This document shows, one piece after another, positions 19,584 to 30,524 of a stretch of DNA of 64,000 bases. The translations under genes and the position numbers were made by a program. Under the pieces are notes generated by a model. That model did no database searches. It was not told where the DNA came from and saw only the letters and a list, made by a program, of their open reading frames with translations. Origin of the DNA: Thiemannella venezuelensis (GTDB lineage Bacteria; Actinomycetota; Actinomycetes; Streptosporangiales; Streptosporangiaceae); NCBI RefSeq assembly GCF_014203605.1, contig NZ_JACHJJ010000001.1, forward strand, positions 558,001-622,000, given 5' to 3'. How positions within the stretch are numbered: the stretch's first letter is position 1; every line of letters begins with the position of its first letter.

Positions 19584-19768
19584 CCGTCCAGTCTCCCCGA
19601 ACGCGCCGGTGCGGTGACCGGGAGACCGGCCCGGAGGCGGTGTCCTGGACGCCCGGCTCCGGAGATCGTGTCGCGGTATGGAACGTCCCGGGCGGGTGAC
19701 CGCCCGGGACGTTCCGCACCGGCCGGAACGGCGGGGCCGGAGACGCGTCCGGACCGAATTTTCGGGTC

Positions 19769-19797
19769 TTGTTGACAGGGGGCGTCAGAGTTACGAT
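19769..19797 (+). promoter_or_regulatory. candidate vegetative promoter of the chitinase gene
   Basis: TTGTTG (19769-19774), a 17-bp spacer and TACGAT (19792-19797). This places transcription start near 19804, just before the 17-bp palindrome. Confidence 0.45.
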
Positions 19798-19808
19798 CCG
19801 CGTAATTG

Positions 19809-19825
19809 TTAGGAAACTTTCCTAA
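19809..19825. promoter_or_regulatory. perfect 17-bp palindrome in the chitinase 5' leader
   Basis: TTAGGAAA, one central C, TTTCCTAA: both eight-base arms match exactly. It lies 16 bp before the chitinase start codon and, from the promoter above, at the very beginning of the transcript. It could be an operator for a polysaccharide-responsive repressor, or a 5' hairpin in the mRNA. Confidence 0.7.
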
Positions 19826-19841
19826 AAGAAAGAGTTTCCGC

Positions 19842-22412
19842 ATGCGCCGTACACCCTCCACGCTGCTCGTCCTCACCCTGCTGGCCGTCCTCGCCACCGT
19901 GCTGGCCGCCGTACCCGCCGCGGGCGCCGCCCGCCTCACCGCCGTGTTCACCCTGGCCGGAAGCCAGGGCACGTTCGTGGTGAGCAACCCCGGCACCACC
20001 GCGGTCACCGGCTGGTCGATCACCTTCGACCTGCCGGCCGGGGTCACCGTGAGCAACCCCCAGAACGCCACCACCACCCAGAACGGGACGCGGGTCAGGC
20101 TGACCCCCGCGTTCTACATCAACACCGTGCGGGCGGGCGGCTCGACGGAGCCGTACAGCCCCACGTTCACCCTCAGCTCACCGGTGCAGCCGACGGGCTG
20201 CTCGATCAACAACGCCGCCTGCGACGGGAGCGGCGACCCGCCGCCCCCGCCCGCGCCGGTCACCGCCACCTACATCGGCAGCGGGACCCGGGGCGGGTTC
20301 ACGGTCGCCAACAACACCGCCACCGCCCTCAACGGCTGGTCCATCACCTTCGACCTGCCGGCCGGGGTCACCGCGGGCGGCGCCCAGCACGCGACGCTGA
20401 GCCAGAGCGGCCGCCAGGTCACGCTGACCCCGGCCCACTACAACACCACCGTGCCCGCGGGCGGGTCCACCGAGCCGTACAGCCCGGCCTTCACCCTCAG
20501 CGCCGCCGCCGAACCGGAGAACTGCCGGGTCAACGACGTCAGGTGCGACGGGTCGGCGGACACGGCCCCGCAGGCGCCGAAGAACCTGCGCTCCCCGGTC
20601 AGGACCACCAAGACCGTCTCGCTGGCCTGGGACGCCTCGGTCCCGGGCAGCCTGCCCGTCACCGGGTACGAGGTCTACAACGGCACGGCGCTCGCCGCCG
20701 CGGTCACCGGGACGAGCACGACCCTCACCGGCCTCACCCCCGACACCGAGTACACGTTCACCGTGAAGGCCAAGGACCGCAAGGGGAACACCTCCCCGGC
20801 CGGTTCCGCACTGAAGGTCAGGACCAACGATCCCGGTCAGGATCCCCAGCCGCCCACCGCGCCGACCGGACTGCGCGGCACGGGCAAGAGCCCGGCGAGT
20901 GTCTCGCTCGCCTGGGAGGCCTCCACCGACAACACGGGCGTCGCCGGATACGACGTCTACATCGGCGAGACCCTGAAGACCACCGTGCCCGGCACCTCGG
21001 CCACGGTCAACGGGCTCTCGCCGTCCACCGAGTACACCTTCACCGTCAGGGCCCGCGACCTGTACGACAACGTCTCACCGCCGAGCAACGAGCTGAGGGC
21101 GAGCACCGCCGACATCGTCGGCGACGGCTACGCCCGGGTCGGCTACTTCGTGCAGTGGGGCATCTACGGCCGCCAGTACTTCGTGCGCAACCTCGACACC
21201 ACCGGAGCCGCGGCGAAGCTGACCCACCTCAACTACGCCTTCGGCAACATCGACCCGGTCAACCTGACCTGCCTGCAGGGGGTCACCAAGGGCACCACGT
21301 CCAACCCGCAGGACCCGAACCAGGGCGACGGCGCGGGCGACGCGGACGCCGACTACGGCAGGCCGATGAGCGCGGCGCAGTCCGTGGACGGGGTCGGCGA
21401 CACCGGCTGGGAGAAGCTGCGGGGCAACTACAACCAGCTCCGCAAGCTCAAGGCCAAGTACCCCCACCTGAAGGTGCTGATCTCGCTGGGCGGCTGGACC
21501 TACTCGAAGTACTTCTCCGACGCGGCCGCCACCGACGCCTCCCGGCGCAAGTTCGTCAGCTCCTGCATCGACGTCTACATCAAGGGCAACCTGCCCGCCT
21601 ACAACGGCGCGGGCGGGCCGGGCACCGCGGCCGGGATCTTCGACGGCATCGACCTGGACTGGGAGTGGCCGGGGGCCGAGGGGCACCCGGGCAACCACGT
21701 CAGCCCCGCCGACAAGCGGAACAACACGCTGCTGATCGCCGAGTTCCGCCGCCAGCTCGACGCGCTGACCGAGGAGACCGGCAGGCGCTACCAGCTCACC
21801 GCCTTCACCCCGGCCGACCCGGCCAAGATCGAGGCGGGCTGGGAGCTGGCCGAGGTCGCCAGGCACATGGACATCTTCAACGTCCAGGGCTACGACTTCC
21901 ACGGCTCGGGCAGCGACGACTCCTGGGAGCCGAACCGGACCGGCCACCAGGGCAACCTGTACGCCGACACCGACGACCCCTACTCCTTCCACTTCAGCGT
22001 CGAGAACGCGGTCCGGGAGTACCTGGACGCCGGGGTGCACCCGAGGAAGATCACCATCGGCCTCGCCTACTACGGGCGCGGCTGGAAGGGCGTCGCCGAC
22101 GGCGGCAGGGCGGGCGAGTGGCAGCCGGCCACCGGTGCGGCCCCCGGCCAGTTCCAGGACGAGGCCGGCACCCGCGGGTACGGGAACCTCGTGGCGAGCG
22201 TGCCGGGCTGTACCGTGCGCCACGACGAGCAGGCCGTGGCCACCTCCTGCTTCACCGGCGACGGCGGCCAGTGGTGGACCTTCGACGACACCTGGTCCAT
22301 CCAGCGCAAGACCGCCTGGGTGCGGCAGAAGGGCCTGCTCGGCGTGATGATCTGGGAGATGTCCGGGGACACCGGCATCCTGACCGACGCCGTCGACGCC
22401 GGACTGAGGTGA
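19842..22412 (+). CDS. secreted GH18 chitinase with two CBM2-like and two fibronectin III domains
   Basis: 856-aa exported chitinase. A signal peptide (about residues 1-31, ending VPAAGAA) is followed by two repeated carbohydrate-binding modules, each with WSITFDLPAGVT. Two FnIII domains follow, with TVSLAWDAS...TEYTFTVKA and SVSLAWEAS...TEYTFTVRA. The GH18 barrel comes last. Its catalytic motif is FDGIDLDWEWPG, with acid/base E608. LISLGGWTYSKYF and MIWEMSGD are also GH18 signatures. The start ATG 19842 is preferred over 19806 because the signal peptide begins there. Substrate is chitin or chitin-containing cell walls. Control is probably through the palindrome just upstream. Confidence 0.95.
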   Translation: MRRTPSTLLVLTLLAVLATVLAAVPAAGAARLTAVFTLAGSQGTFVVSNPGTTAVTGWSITFDLPAGVTVSNPQNATTTQNGTRVRLTPAFYINTVRAGGSTEPYSPTFTLSSPVQPTGCSINNAACDGSGDPPPPPAPVTATYIGSGTRGGFTVANNTATALNGWSITFDLPAGVTAGGAQHATLSQSGRQVTLTPAHYNTTVPAGGSTEPYSPAFTLSAAAEPENCRVNDVRCDGSADTAPQAPKNLRSPVRTTKTVSLAWDASVPGSLPVTGYEVYNGTALAAAVTGTSTTLTGLTPDTEYTFTVKAKDRKGNTSPAGSALKVRTNDPGQDPQPPTAPTGLRGTGKSPASVSLAWEASTDNTGVAGYDVYIGETLKTTVPGTSATVNGLSPSTEYTFTVRARDLYDNVSPPSNELRASTADIVGDGYARVGYFVQWGIYGRQYFVRNLDTTGAAAKLTHLNYAFGNIDPVNLTCLQGVTKGTTSNPQDPNQGDGAGDADADYGRPMSAAQSVDGVGDTGWEKLRGNYNQLRKLKAKYPHLKVLISLGGWTYSKYFSDAAATDASRRKFVSSCIDVYIKGNLPAYNGAGGPGTAAGIFDGIDLDWEWPGAEGHPGNHVSPADKRNNTLLIAEFRRQLDALTEETGRRYQLTAFTPADPAKIEAGWELAEVARHMDIFNVQGYDFHGSGSDDSWEPNRTGHQGNLYADTDDPYSFHFSVENAVREYLDAGVHPRKITIGLAYYGRGWKGVADGGRAGEWQPATGAAPGQFQDEAGTRGYGNLVASVPGCTVRHDEQAVATSCFTGDGGQWWTFDDTWSIQRKTAWVRQKGLLGVMIWEMSGDTGILTDAVDAGLR

Positions 22413-22418
22413 TCGGCT

Positions 22419-22465
22419 CCGTGGCCGCCCGCGGGCGGAGGGCCCGCGGGCGGCCACGGTCCTTC
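22419..22465 (+). terminator. strong hairpin terminator after the chitinase gene
   Basis: Perfect 18-bp stem: 22419-22436 pairs with 22442-22459 around a five-base loop (GGAGG). TCCTTCT follows. It starts seven bases after the stop codon. Confidence 0.85.
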
Positions 22466-22579
22466 TGCCGGGGGACCACCGGTCGCCGGGGAGGCTGACG
22501 ACGGCCGCCGCGGCGCCTGGCACGATGGTCCGGCGGTCGCGCCCGTGCGGCGGGACGGCCGATCCGTCCCCTTCGACCA

Positions 22580-23185
22580 ATGGACACGCCGATGCCACCA
22601 CCGGAACCACGCCTGCCGCTCCTCACCCGCGCGCTGATCGGCCCGCCCGGCCTGCTGCTGCTCCCGGTCTGCGCGCTCACCGGCCTCCTCCTGCTGTACG
22701 GCGTGAGCGTCCCGGGCGGCTACTTCGGGCTGCTGCTGCTCGGCGGGTTCGCGGGACTGCTGCTCACCGTCGTCTGGCTGCCCCGGTTCGTCGTGGGGCT
22801 GATCCGCGAGGACGGCCGTCCCGGCCTGCGCAGGCACTGGGTCCGCTGGGCGGCGGCGCCGGTCATGGCGGCGGCGGTGATCGGCCTGGTCGCCTTCGAC
22901 GTCCCGTGGACCGTGCGGTTCGCCGCCTCGGAGGCGAGCCTGGAACGGGTCGCGAAGGACGTCTCCGCCGGGGCCGAGCCGGAGGGCGGCACCCGGTGGA
23001 TCGGGCTGGTCCAGGTCTCCTCCGTCACCCGGGCCGACGGCGGGGTCGCCTTCAGGCTGGCGGACGCCGGCTTCCTCGACTCGCACGGCCTGGTCTGGTC
23101 TCCGGAAGGCGCGCCGCAGGAGAACGCCCCGTCCACGTACGAGCACCTGGACGGTCCCTGGTACGAGTGGACGGAGGGCTGGTGA
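22580..23185 (+). CDS. hypothetical membrane protein, 201 aa
   Basis: Three hydrophobic segments (about residues 22-42, 48-68 and 92-112) are followed by a ~85-residue soluble domain. That domain ends EHLDGPWYEWTEGW, probably extracytoplasmic. No family recognised. The start ATG 22580 is used; ATG 22592 is an alternative. Its stop region overlaps the ribosome site of the next small membrane-protein gene, so the two form an operon. Confidence 0.7.
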   Translation: MDTPMPPPEPRLPLLTRALIGPPGLLLLPVCALTGLLLLYGVSVPGGYFGLLLLGGFAGLLLTVVWLPRFVVGLIREDGRPGLRRHWVRWAAAPVMAAAVIGLVAFDVPWTVRFAASEASLERVAKDVSAGAEPEGGTRWIGLVQVSSVTRADGGVAFRLADAGFLDSHGLVWSPEGAPQENAPSTYEHLDGPWYEWTEGW

Positions 23186-23187
23186 CG

Positions 23188-23394
23188 ATGGCACGCAACC
23201 CCGCGACCTGGGTGGCCGTCGCGATCCTGTCCGTCCTGGCGCCGCTCCTGCTCCCGTCCGGCGCCGTCTGGCCGCTGGCCCTCGTGGCGGGGCCGGTGGC
23301 GATGACCGCGGCCGTGGTCACCGCCTACCAGCAGGCCGCCAGGATCCGCGCCGGGCACGCCGCGGACCCGCGGCATCCCTCCGAGGGGTCCTGA
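23188..23394 (+). CDS. small two-helix membrane protein, 68 aa
   Basis: Starts MARNPATWVAVAIL with GGAGGG nine bases upstream; a GTG at 23182 overlapping the previous stop is a less likely start. It has two hydrophobic helices and a polar tail (RIRAGHAADPRHPSEGS). Function unknown. It is probably co-transcribed with the 201-aa membrane protein. Confidence 0.65.
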   Translation: MARNPATWVAVAILSVLAPLLLPSGAVWPLALVAGPVAMTAAVVTAYQQAARIRAGHAADPRHPSEGS

Positions 23395-23563
23395 CGTCTC
23401 CGGCGTCTCCGTGACAGCCGGGTCCTGACGTCCTTTCCGGTGGATCCGGGGCACCGGCGCACGGTCGGCCCTGCCACTGCCATCGGCGGCGGCCGGGAGA
23501 CCTGGGGTTTCCCGGCGGGTGTTCACCGGGTGCGTCCGCCCGGATGTCCTCAGCGGCCGGTGC

Positions 23564-24403
23564 TCACGGGGCGGGATCGAGGACGCCGAAGCTCACCAGG
23601 GCGATGATGGCGGTGCCCAGGACGACGCGGTAGATCACGAATCCGGTGAAGCGGTGGGTGCTGATGTACTTCAGGAACCAGGAGACCGCCGCGTAGCCGA
23701 CGGCGAAGGAGATCACCGTGGCCAGGATGGTCGGCCCCCACGCCGGGGCCCCACCCTCGCCGATCTCGAACAGCTCCAGCACCCCGGCGCCCAGCACGGC
23801 GGGGATGGCCAGCAGGAAGGAGTACTTCGCGGCCTCCTCGCGGCGGTAGTCCAGCAGCAGGCCCGCGGTGATCGTGCCGCCGGAGCGGGAGACGCCGGGG
23901 ATCAGGGCGAGGGACTGGGCGAGGCCGTACACGATGGCGTGGGTGAAGCTGAGGTGCCGCTCCAGCGTGAGCTTGTTGCGGGCGGTGCGGTCGGCGTACC
24001 AGAGGACCAGGCCGAAGACGATCAGCGTGGCGCCGATCAGGCGCAGGTCCCGGAAGACGGTCTCGATGCTGTCCTTGAAGAGCAGGCCGAGGACGAGGAT
24101 GGGGAGCGTGCCGACGATCACGTACCAGCCCATCCGGGCGGCGTGGTGACCGCGCAGCGAGGGAGTCCAGAGCGCACGCGTCCAGGTGGAGACGATCTCC
24201 CAGATCTCCTTGCGGAAGTAGATCAGCACCGCGGCCTCGGTGCCGAGCTGGATCACCGCGGTGAACGCGGCCCCCGGGTCCTCCCAGCCGAAGAACGCCG
24301 ACACCACCCGGATGTGGGCGCTGGAGGAGATCGGCAGGAACTCCGTCAGTCCCTGGAGGACCCCGAGGACCACCGCTTCGAACCAGCCGATCAACTTGGG
24401 CAC
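23564..24403 (-). CDS. uppP: undecaprenyl-diphosphatase UppP/BacA
   Basis: 279-aa integral membrane enzyme that dephosphorylates undecaprenyl pyrophosphate, recycling the lipid carrier of cell-wall synthesis. The family's two conserved regions are intact: GLTEFLPISSSAHI near residue 18 and PGVSRSGGTITAG near residue 167. Multiple membrane helices follow. GGAAGGTG precedes the start. Overexpression in other bacteria gives bacitracin tolerance (family knowledge). It lies alone, with a small unrelated gene upstream. Confidence 0.95.
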   Translation of the reverse strand: MPKLIGWFEAVVLGVLQGLTEFLPISSSAHIRVVSAFFGWEDPGAAFTAVIQLGTEAAVLIYFRKEIWEIVSTWTRALWTPSLRGHHAARMGWYVIVGTLPILVLGLLFKDSIETVFRDLRLIGATLIVFGLVLWYADRTARNKLTLERHLSFTHAIVYGLAQSLALIPGVSRSGGTITAGLLLDYRREEAAKYSFLLAIPAVLGAGVLELFEIGEGGAPAWGPTILATVISFAVGYAAVSWFLKYISTHRFTGFVIYRVVLGTAIIALVSFGVLDPAP

Positions 24404-24483
24404 CTTCCGTCCGGCGCGTGCGTGACCTACGCGAGGTTAGCGGAGGAAAGCGACGTCCGTGATCCGGCCGTCCGGCCGGACCG

Positions 24484-24960
24484 TCACCGCTCGTCGGCGG
24501 GCTCGTGGTCGCCGTTGGCGTGCCCGCGGTCCAGCGGTCCCCACTCGCAGGATCCCTGGCTGTCGACGAGCTCGCCGGCCTCCTTCATGACCGCGTCGTC
24601 GACGATCGCCACCACCTCGTCGCACCGGACGAGGGGCTCGTTGTCGGGGCCGCGGCCCACCTCCCTGCCGGACAGGACCCACGCCTTGACGCCGGGCCCG
24701 CGGTCACGGCGGAGGTGGGAGTAGTCGTGCAGGCGGCGGGCGACCCAGAGCCGGATCGGACGCCCGCCCCACCAGTCCTCGACGTCCAGCGGGTTGGCGG
24801 ACAGGCCGGGCAGCTCCGCGCCGGTGAGGGAGTCGCGGCTGCAGCCGTTGGCGCGGTCGCCGTCCGGGTCCCTGGACCAGCGGATGAACAGCCCCCGCCG
24901 CTCTCCGAGCAACGTCGCCAGCTCGCGGAGACTGGTGACGACGGACGGTGCCGACTCCAT
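24484..24960 (-). CDS. DUF6098 family protein
   Basis: 158 aa from ATG 24960 (MESAPSVVTSLRELATLLGE), with AGGTG five bases upstream. The family pattern is clear: RRGLFIRWSRDPDGD, then SRDSLTGAELPGLSANPL, then RPIRLWVARRLHDYSHLR and GREVGRGPDNEPLV. The family is common in actinobacteria and has no established function; I see no catalytic motif. The gene is followed after 80 bp by uppP. Confidence 0.85.
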   Translation of the reverse strand: MESAPSVVTSLRELATLLGERRGLFIRWSRDPDGDRANGCSRDSLTGAELPGLSANPLDVEDWWGGRPIRLWVARRLHDYSHLRRDRGPGVKAWVLSGREVGRGPDNEPLVRCDEVVAIVDDAVMKEAGELVDSQGSCEWGPLDRGHANGDHEPADER

Positions 24961-25110
24961 GATCACCTCGCTCTCTCCGGCCTGTGGTTCACGGTTCCCG
25001 CGTGCGGGCGGCCCACACCCGGCGGCACGGGTCCGTACGGGGTCCCGGCCCTGCGCGGGCGGGGCGGTGACCGGCGGGGCGGCGGTCCCGGTCACCGCCC
25101 CGCCGGGGGT

Positions 25111-25527
25111 CTACCGGTTGCCCTCCGCGGCCGAGATGTCGGCCAGCGCCGAGCCGGCGTCGCGGTCGATGGCCAGGTCGCCGATGCTCACGATGCCGAC
25201 GGCCCGGTCGTTCTCCACCACCGGCATCCGGCGGACCGCCTTGGACCGCATCAGCTGCACGACCTGCTCGATGCTGGTGTCGGGCCCGACCGTCACGAGG
25301 TCGTCGCTGCAGGCGTCCCTGACGGGTGTCTCGGGGCCCTTGTCCTCGGCCACGATGCGGACGGCGATGTCCCGGTCGGTCACGATCCCGGCGATCACGC
25401 CGTCATTGGTGATGATCACGGCTCCGGTGTCCTCGTCGCTCATGATCCGGGCCGCCACGGACACGGGCTGGCTGGCGTCGATCGTCATCGGATCGGCCGT
25501 CATCACGTCGGCCACGGTCTTGCTCAT
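25111..25527 (-). CDS. tandem CBS-domain protein
   Basis: 138 aa, made almost wholly of two CBS motifs. They run from VADVMTADPMTIDASQPVSVAAR and from VRDACSDDLVTVGPDTSIEQVVQLM, each followed by the GIVTDRDIA / GIVSIGDLA turn. The pair folds as a Bateman module that binds adenine nucleotides and senses energy state in other proteins. No attached effector domain is present, so it probably acts in trans. AGGGGGG precedes the start. A strong terminator lies directly upstream, so it has its own promoter. Confidence 0.9.
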   Translation of the reverse strand: MSKTVADVMTADPMTIDASQPVSVAARIMSDEDTGAVIITNDGVIAGIVTDRDIAVRIVAEDKGPETPVRDACSDDLVTVGPDTSIEQVVQLMRSKAVRRMPVVENDRAVGIVSIGDLAIDRDAGSALADISAAEGNR

Positions 25528-25603
25528 GAGATTCCCCCCTTGCTCGTGATGGGGACTCCTCCCCACACGGAACAGACGAACGGCTGGACTTGTCCCGATC
25601 GGA

Positions 25604-25653
25604 CGATCCTCGGGTGCCCCGCCCGGTGGGCCGGGCGGGGCACCCGAGGATCG
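25604..25653. terminator. 23-bp perfect-stem terminator
   Basis: The left arm 25604-25626 pairs exactly with 25631-25653, leaving a four-base loop TGGG. It starts six bases after the stop of the small basic-protein gene (minus strand), which it terminates. Confidence 0.85.
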
Positions 25654-25658
25654 AGGGC

Positions 25659-25853
25659 TCAGGCCGGATGCGGCGGCTGCTGGCCCGGAGGCACGCCGCC
25701 TCCCTTTCCGCCGCCCCGGTTGCCCTTGTCGGTGCCGTGGGACCGGCCGGAGGACTTCTTCCCGCTGCGCGACTGGGGAATGACCGGGTTGTCCTTGTCG
25801 GAGGTGCCTCCCCGCTGGGATCGCCGGAGTTCGGGCTGCTGTGGTTCGGGCAT
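25659..25853 (-). CDS. small basic, disordered protein, 64 aa
   Basis: Start ATG 25853 (MPEPQQPELRRSQRGG) is set by AAGGAG six bases upstream. The product is rich in Lys, Arg, Gly, Ser and Gln, with KGNRGGGKGGGVPPGQQ near the end. It has no hydrophobic core, so it is likely disordered and may bind nucleic acid or acidic partners (inference). It is divergent from the tiny acidic-protein gene at 25961, with an AT-rich region between them. Confidence 0.6.
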   Translation of the reverse strand: MPEPQQPELRRSQRGGTSDKDNPVIPQSRSGKKSSGRSHGTDKGNRGGGKGGGVPPGQQPPHPA

Positions 25854-25960
25854 GATGGCTCCTTCCATGTGAGATAGGACGATTCCCCATGAAATTGACA
25901 TGAACCCGGAATTTACTTATTTAAAGGATCAAATGGGATTTCCCGGGGCATGGGAGAGTC
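25854..25960. promoter_or_regulatory. AT-rich divergent promoter region
   Basis: About 100 bp, markedly AT-rich for this genome around 25890-25935 (words such as GAAATTGACAT and TTTACTTATTTAAAGG). It lies between two small genes read away from each other. TTGACA-like and TATTTA-like words support promoters, but I cannot assign exact hexamers to each direction. Confidence 0.55.
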
Positions 25961-26092
25961 ATGACGATGCCAGAGGAGAGCAGGCCGAAGACCGACGACA
26001 ACGACCCCCTGCTGCAGTCGGTCGCCGAACGGAACCAGGACGTGGAGGAGGCCGGGGCCGAGGAGGACGAGGATCTCGAAGACCTCCAGTGA
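25961..26092 (+). CDS. tiny acidic protein, 43 aa
   Basis: ATG 25961 to TGA 26092, with GGGAGAG just upstream. The product starts MTMPEESRPKTDDNDPLLQS and ends in a strongly acidic tail (EEAGAEEDEDLEDLQ). It has no hydrophobic segment. The good ribosome site, AT-rich promoter and tight fit before the next convergent gene support a real gene. Function unknown. Confidence 0.6.
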   Translation: MTMPEESRPKTDDNDPLLQSVAERNQDVEEAGAEEDEDLEDLQ

Positions 26093-26158
26093 CCCCGGCC
26101 CCGCCGCCGGCCGGGACCGGTACGGCCGTGCCCCCGGCAGGGCGCGGCCGCCCGCGTG

Positions 26159-29388
<3,230 letters not shown>

Positions 29389-29573
29389 GAACGCTCCTCG
29401 GGAGGTGTTACATGGGGGGTCCCCATTCCGTACTAGGCGGAACGTACCGTTATCGACCATCTACGCCTAGAGGGGATCCGGGAGGTTCGCGAATAGTTAT
29501 GGAGTTCGAGTGGCCGCAGCGGACGATGCATCGTGAAATCCGACCCTGACAGGGTTTTCTCAGGGGTGTTCCG
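29389..29573. other. divergent intergenic region upstream of the PA-domain peptidase
   Basis: No gene is seen. It holds two short inverted repeats: ATGGGG-GGT-CCCCAT (29412-29426), and TTCCG/CGGAA arms around TACTAGG (29426-29442). A CCCTG-A-CAGGG repeat lies at 29544-29554. The first two are placed to act in the leader of the minus-strand peptidase gene. Confidence 0.4.
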
Positions 29574-29600
29574 GGAACGTGAGTCTCTTCGCCCCTCGTT
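29574..29600 (+). promoter_or_regulatory. possible ECF-sigma promoter of the PspC-domain gene
   Basis: GGAAC (29574-29578) and CGTT (29597-29600) with 18 bases between, resembling extracytoplasmic-stress sigma promoters though the spacing is slightly long. It would start transcription about 30 bases before the PspC gene, a membrane-stress type protein. Confidence 0.35.
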
Positions 29601-29637
29601 CTACCGGGTGAGAAACGACAATCCGGGGAGACAAGAC

Positions 29638-29823
29638 ATGCACCGTTCGAGAAACCACAAGATGGTCGCCGGCGTCTGCGGCGGGATCGCGGAGAGCCTC
29701 GGCTGGTCGCCCACGGTCGTCCGGGCGCTCTGGCTGCTGCTCTCGCTGATCCCGGGACCGCTCTGGGTCGTCTACGTGCTGATGTGGATCTTCGTCCCGA
29801 AGGCCCCCGCGGTCCGGTACTGA
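29638..29823 (+). CDS. PspC-domain small membrane protein
   Basis: 61 aa from ATG 29638 with GGGGAGA upstream. The whole protein is one PspC domain: NHKMVAGVCGGIAESLGWSP, then a membrane segment WLLLSLIPGPLWVVYVLMWIFVP. PspC proteins are linked to envelope-stress responses. Stand-alone short versions are common in actinobacteria, where their role is not settled. It ends 15 bp before lipB and is probably co-transcribed with it. Confidence 0.9.
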   Translation: MHRSRNHKMVAGVCGGIAESLGWSPTVVRALWLLLSLIPGPLWVVYVLMWIFVPKAPAVRY

Positions 29824-29838
29824 AAATATGCTGGGGAC

Positions 29839-30474
29839 ATGAGGCAACGCCCCCTGTCCCTGATCACCGACGACCTGGTCGACTACGAGAAGGCCATGGA
29901 CCGGATGGCCGAGCTGGTCGGCGAGCGGCAGCGCGACGAGCGGCCGGACACTCTCTGGCTGCTCAGCCACCCCCAGGTCTACACCGTCGGCCGGCGCACG
30001 CCGGAGCAGCACCTGCCCGACCCCTCCCACGGCATCCCCGTCGTGAGCACCGGGCGCGGCGGCCAGCTCACCTACCACGGCCCCGGCCAGCTGGTCGGCT
30101 ACCTCGTCGTCAAGCTCGGCGAGGGGGAGGGGATCGTCGACTACGTGCGCGAGGTCGAGCTCCGGCTCGTCCGCGCCCTGGCCGCGCTGGGGGTCCCGGC
30201 CGAGCGCAGGGACACCCCGCCCGGCTCGGAGCTGCTCACCGGGGTGTGGACGACCGGGACCGACCGGAAGATCGTCTCGATCGGCATGCGCCAGAGCCGG
30301 AGCGTCACCAGCCACGGGTTCGCCCTCAACGTCGACGGCGACCTGGCCCCGTGGGACTGGGCGGTGCCCTGCGGCATGCCCGAGGTGGACATGACCTCGC
30401 TGGTCCGGGAGGCCTCCGCCGTACCGATGGAGCGGGTCAGGGCCGCGGTGGCGGAGGCCTTCGAGGCGGGCTGA
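29839..30474 (+). CDS. lipB: octanoyltransferase LipB
   Basis: 211 aa. Transfers octanoyl from acyl carrier protein to lipoyl domains, the first step of lipoic acid synthesis. The family core RGGQLTYHGPGQLVGY is intact. The catalytic lysine lies in DRKIVSIGMR, followed by VTSHGFALNV, and the catalytic cysteine is in VPCGMPEV. The usual partner lipA does not follow within the window. The gene ends at a hairpin shared with the convergent permease gene. Confidence 0.95.
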   Translation: MRQRPLSLITDDLVDYEKAMDRMAELVGERQRDERPDTLWLLSHPQVYTVGRRTPEQHLPDPSHGIPVVSTGRGGQLTYHGPGQLVGYLVVKLGEGEGIVDYVREVELRLVRALAALGVPAERRDTPPGSELLTGVWTTGTDRKIVSIGMRQSRSVTSHGFALNVDGDLAPWDWAVPCGMPEVDMTSLVREASAVPMERVRAAVAEAFEAG

Positions 30475-30480
30475 CCGGGT

Positions 30481-30503
30481 GGGCGGGCCGTGGGGGCCCG
30501 CCC
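30481..30503. terminator. bidirectional hairpin between lipB and the permease gene
   Basis: GGGCGGGCC (30481-30489) pairs exactly with GGCCCGCCC (30495-30503). It lies between two convergent stop codons 50 bp apart. Confidence 0.7.
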
Positions 30504-30524
30504 GCCCCGGAGCGTCCGGCCGGG

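Noticed and set aside
29544-29554. CCCTG-A-CAGGG followed by TTTT, considered as a terminator
   Set aside because: A one-base loop cannot form a hairpin and no gene ends into it.
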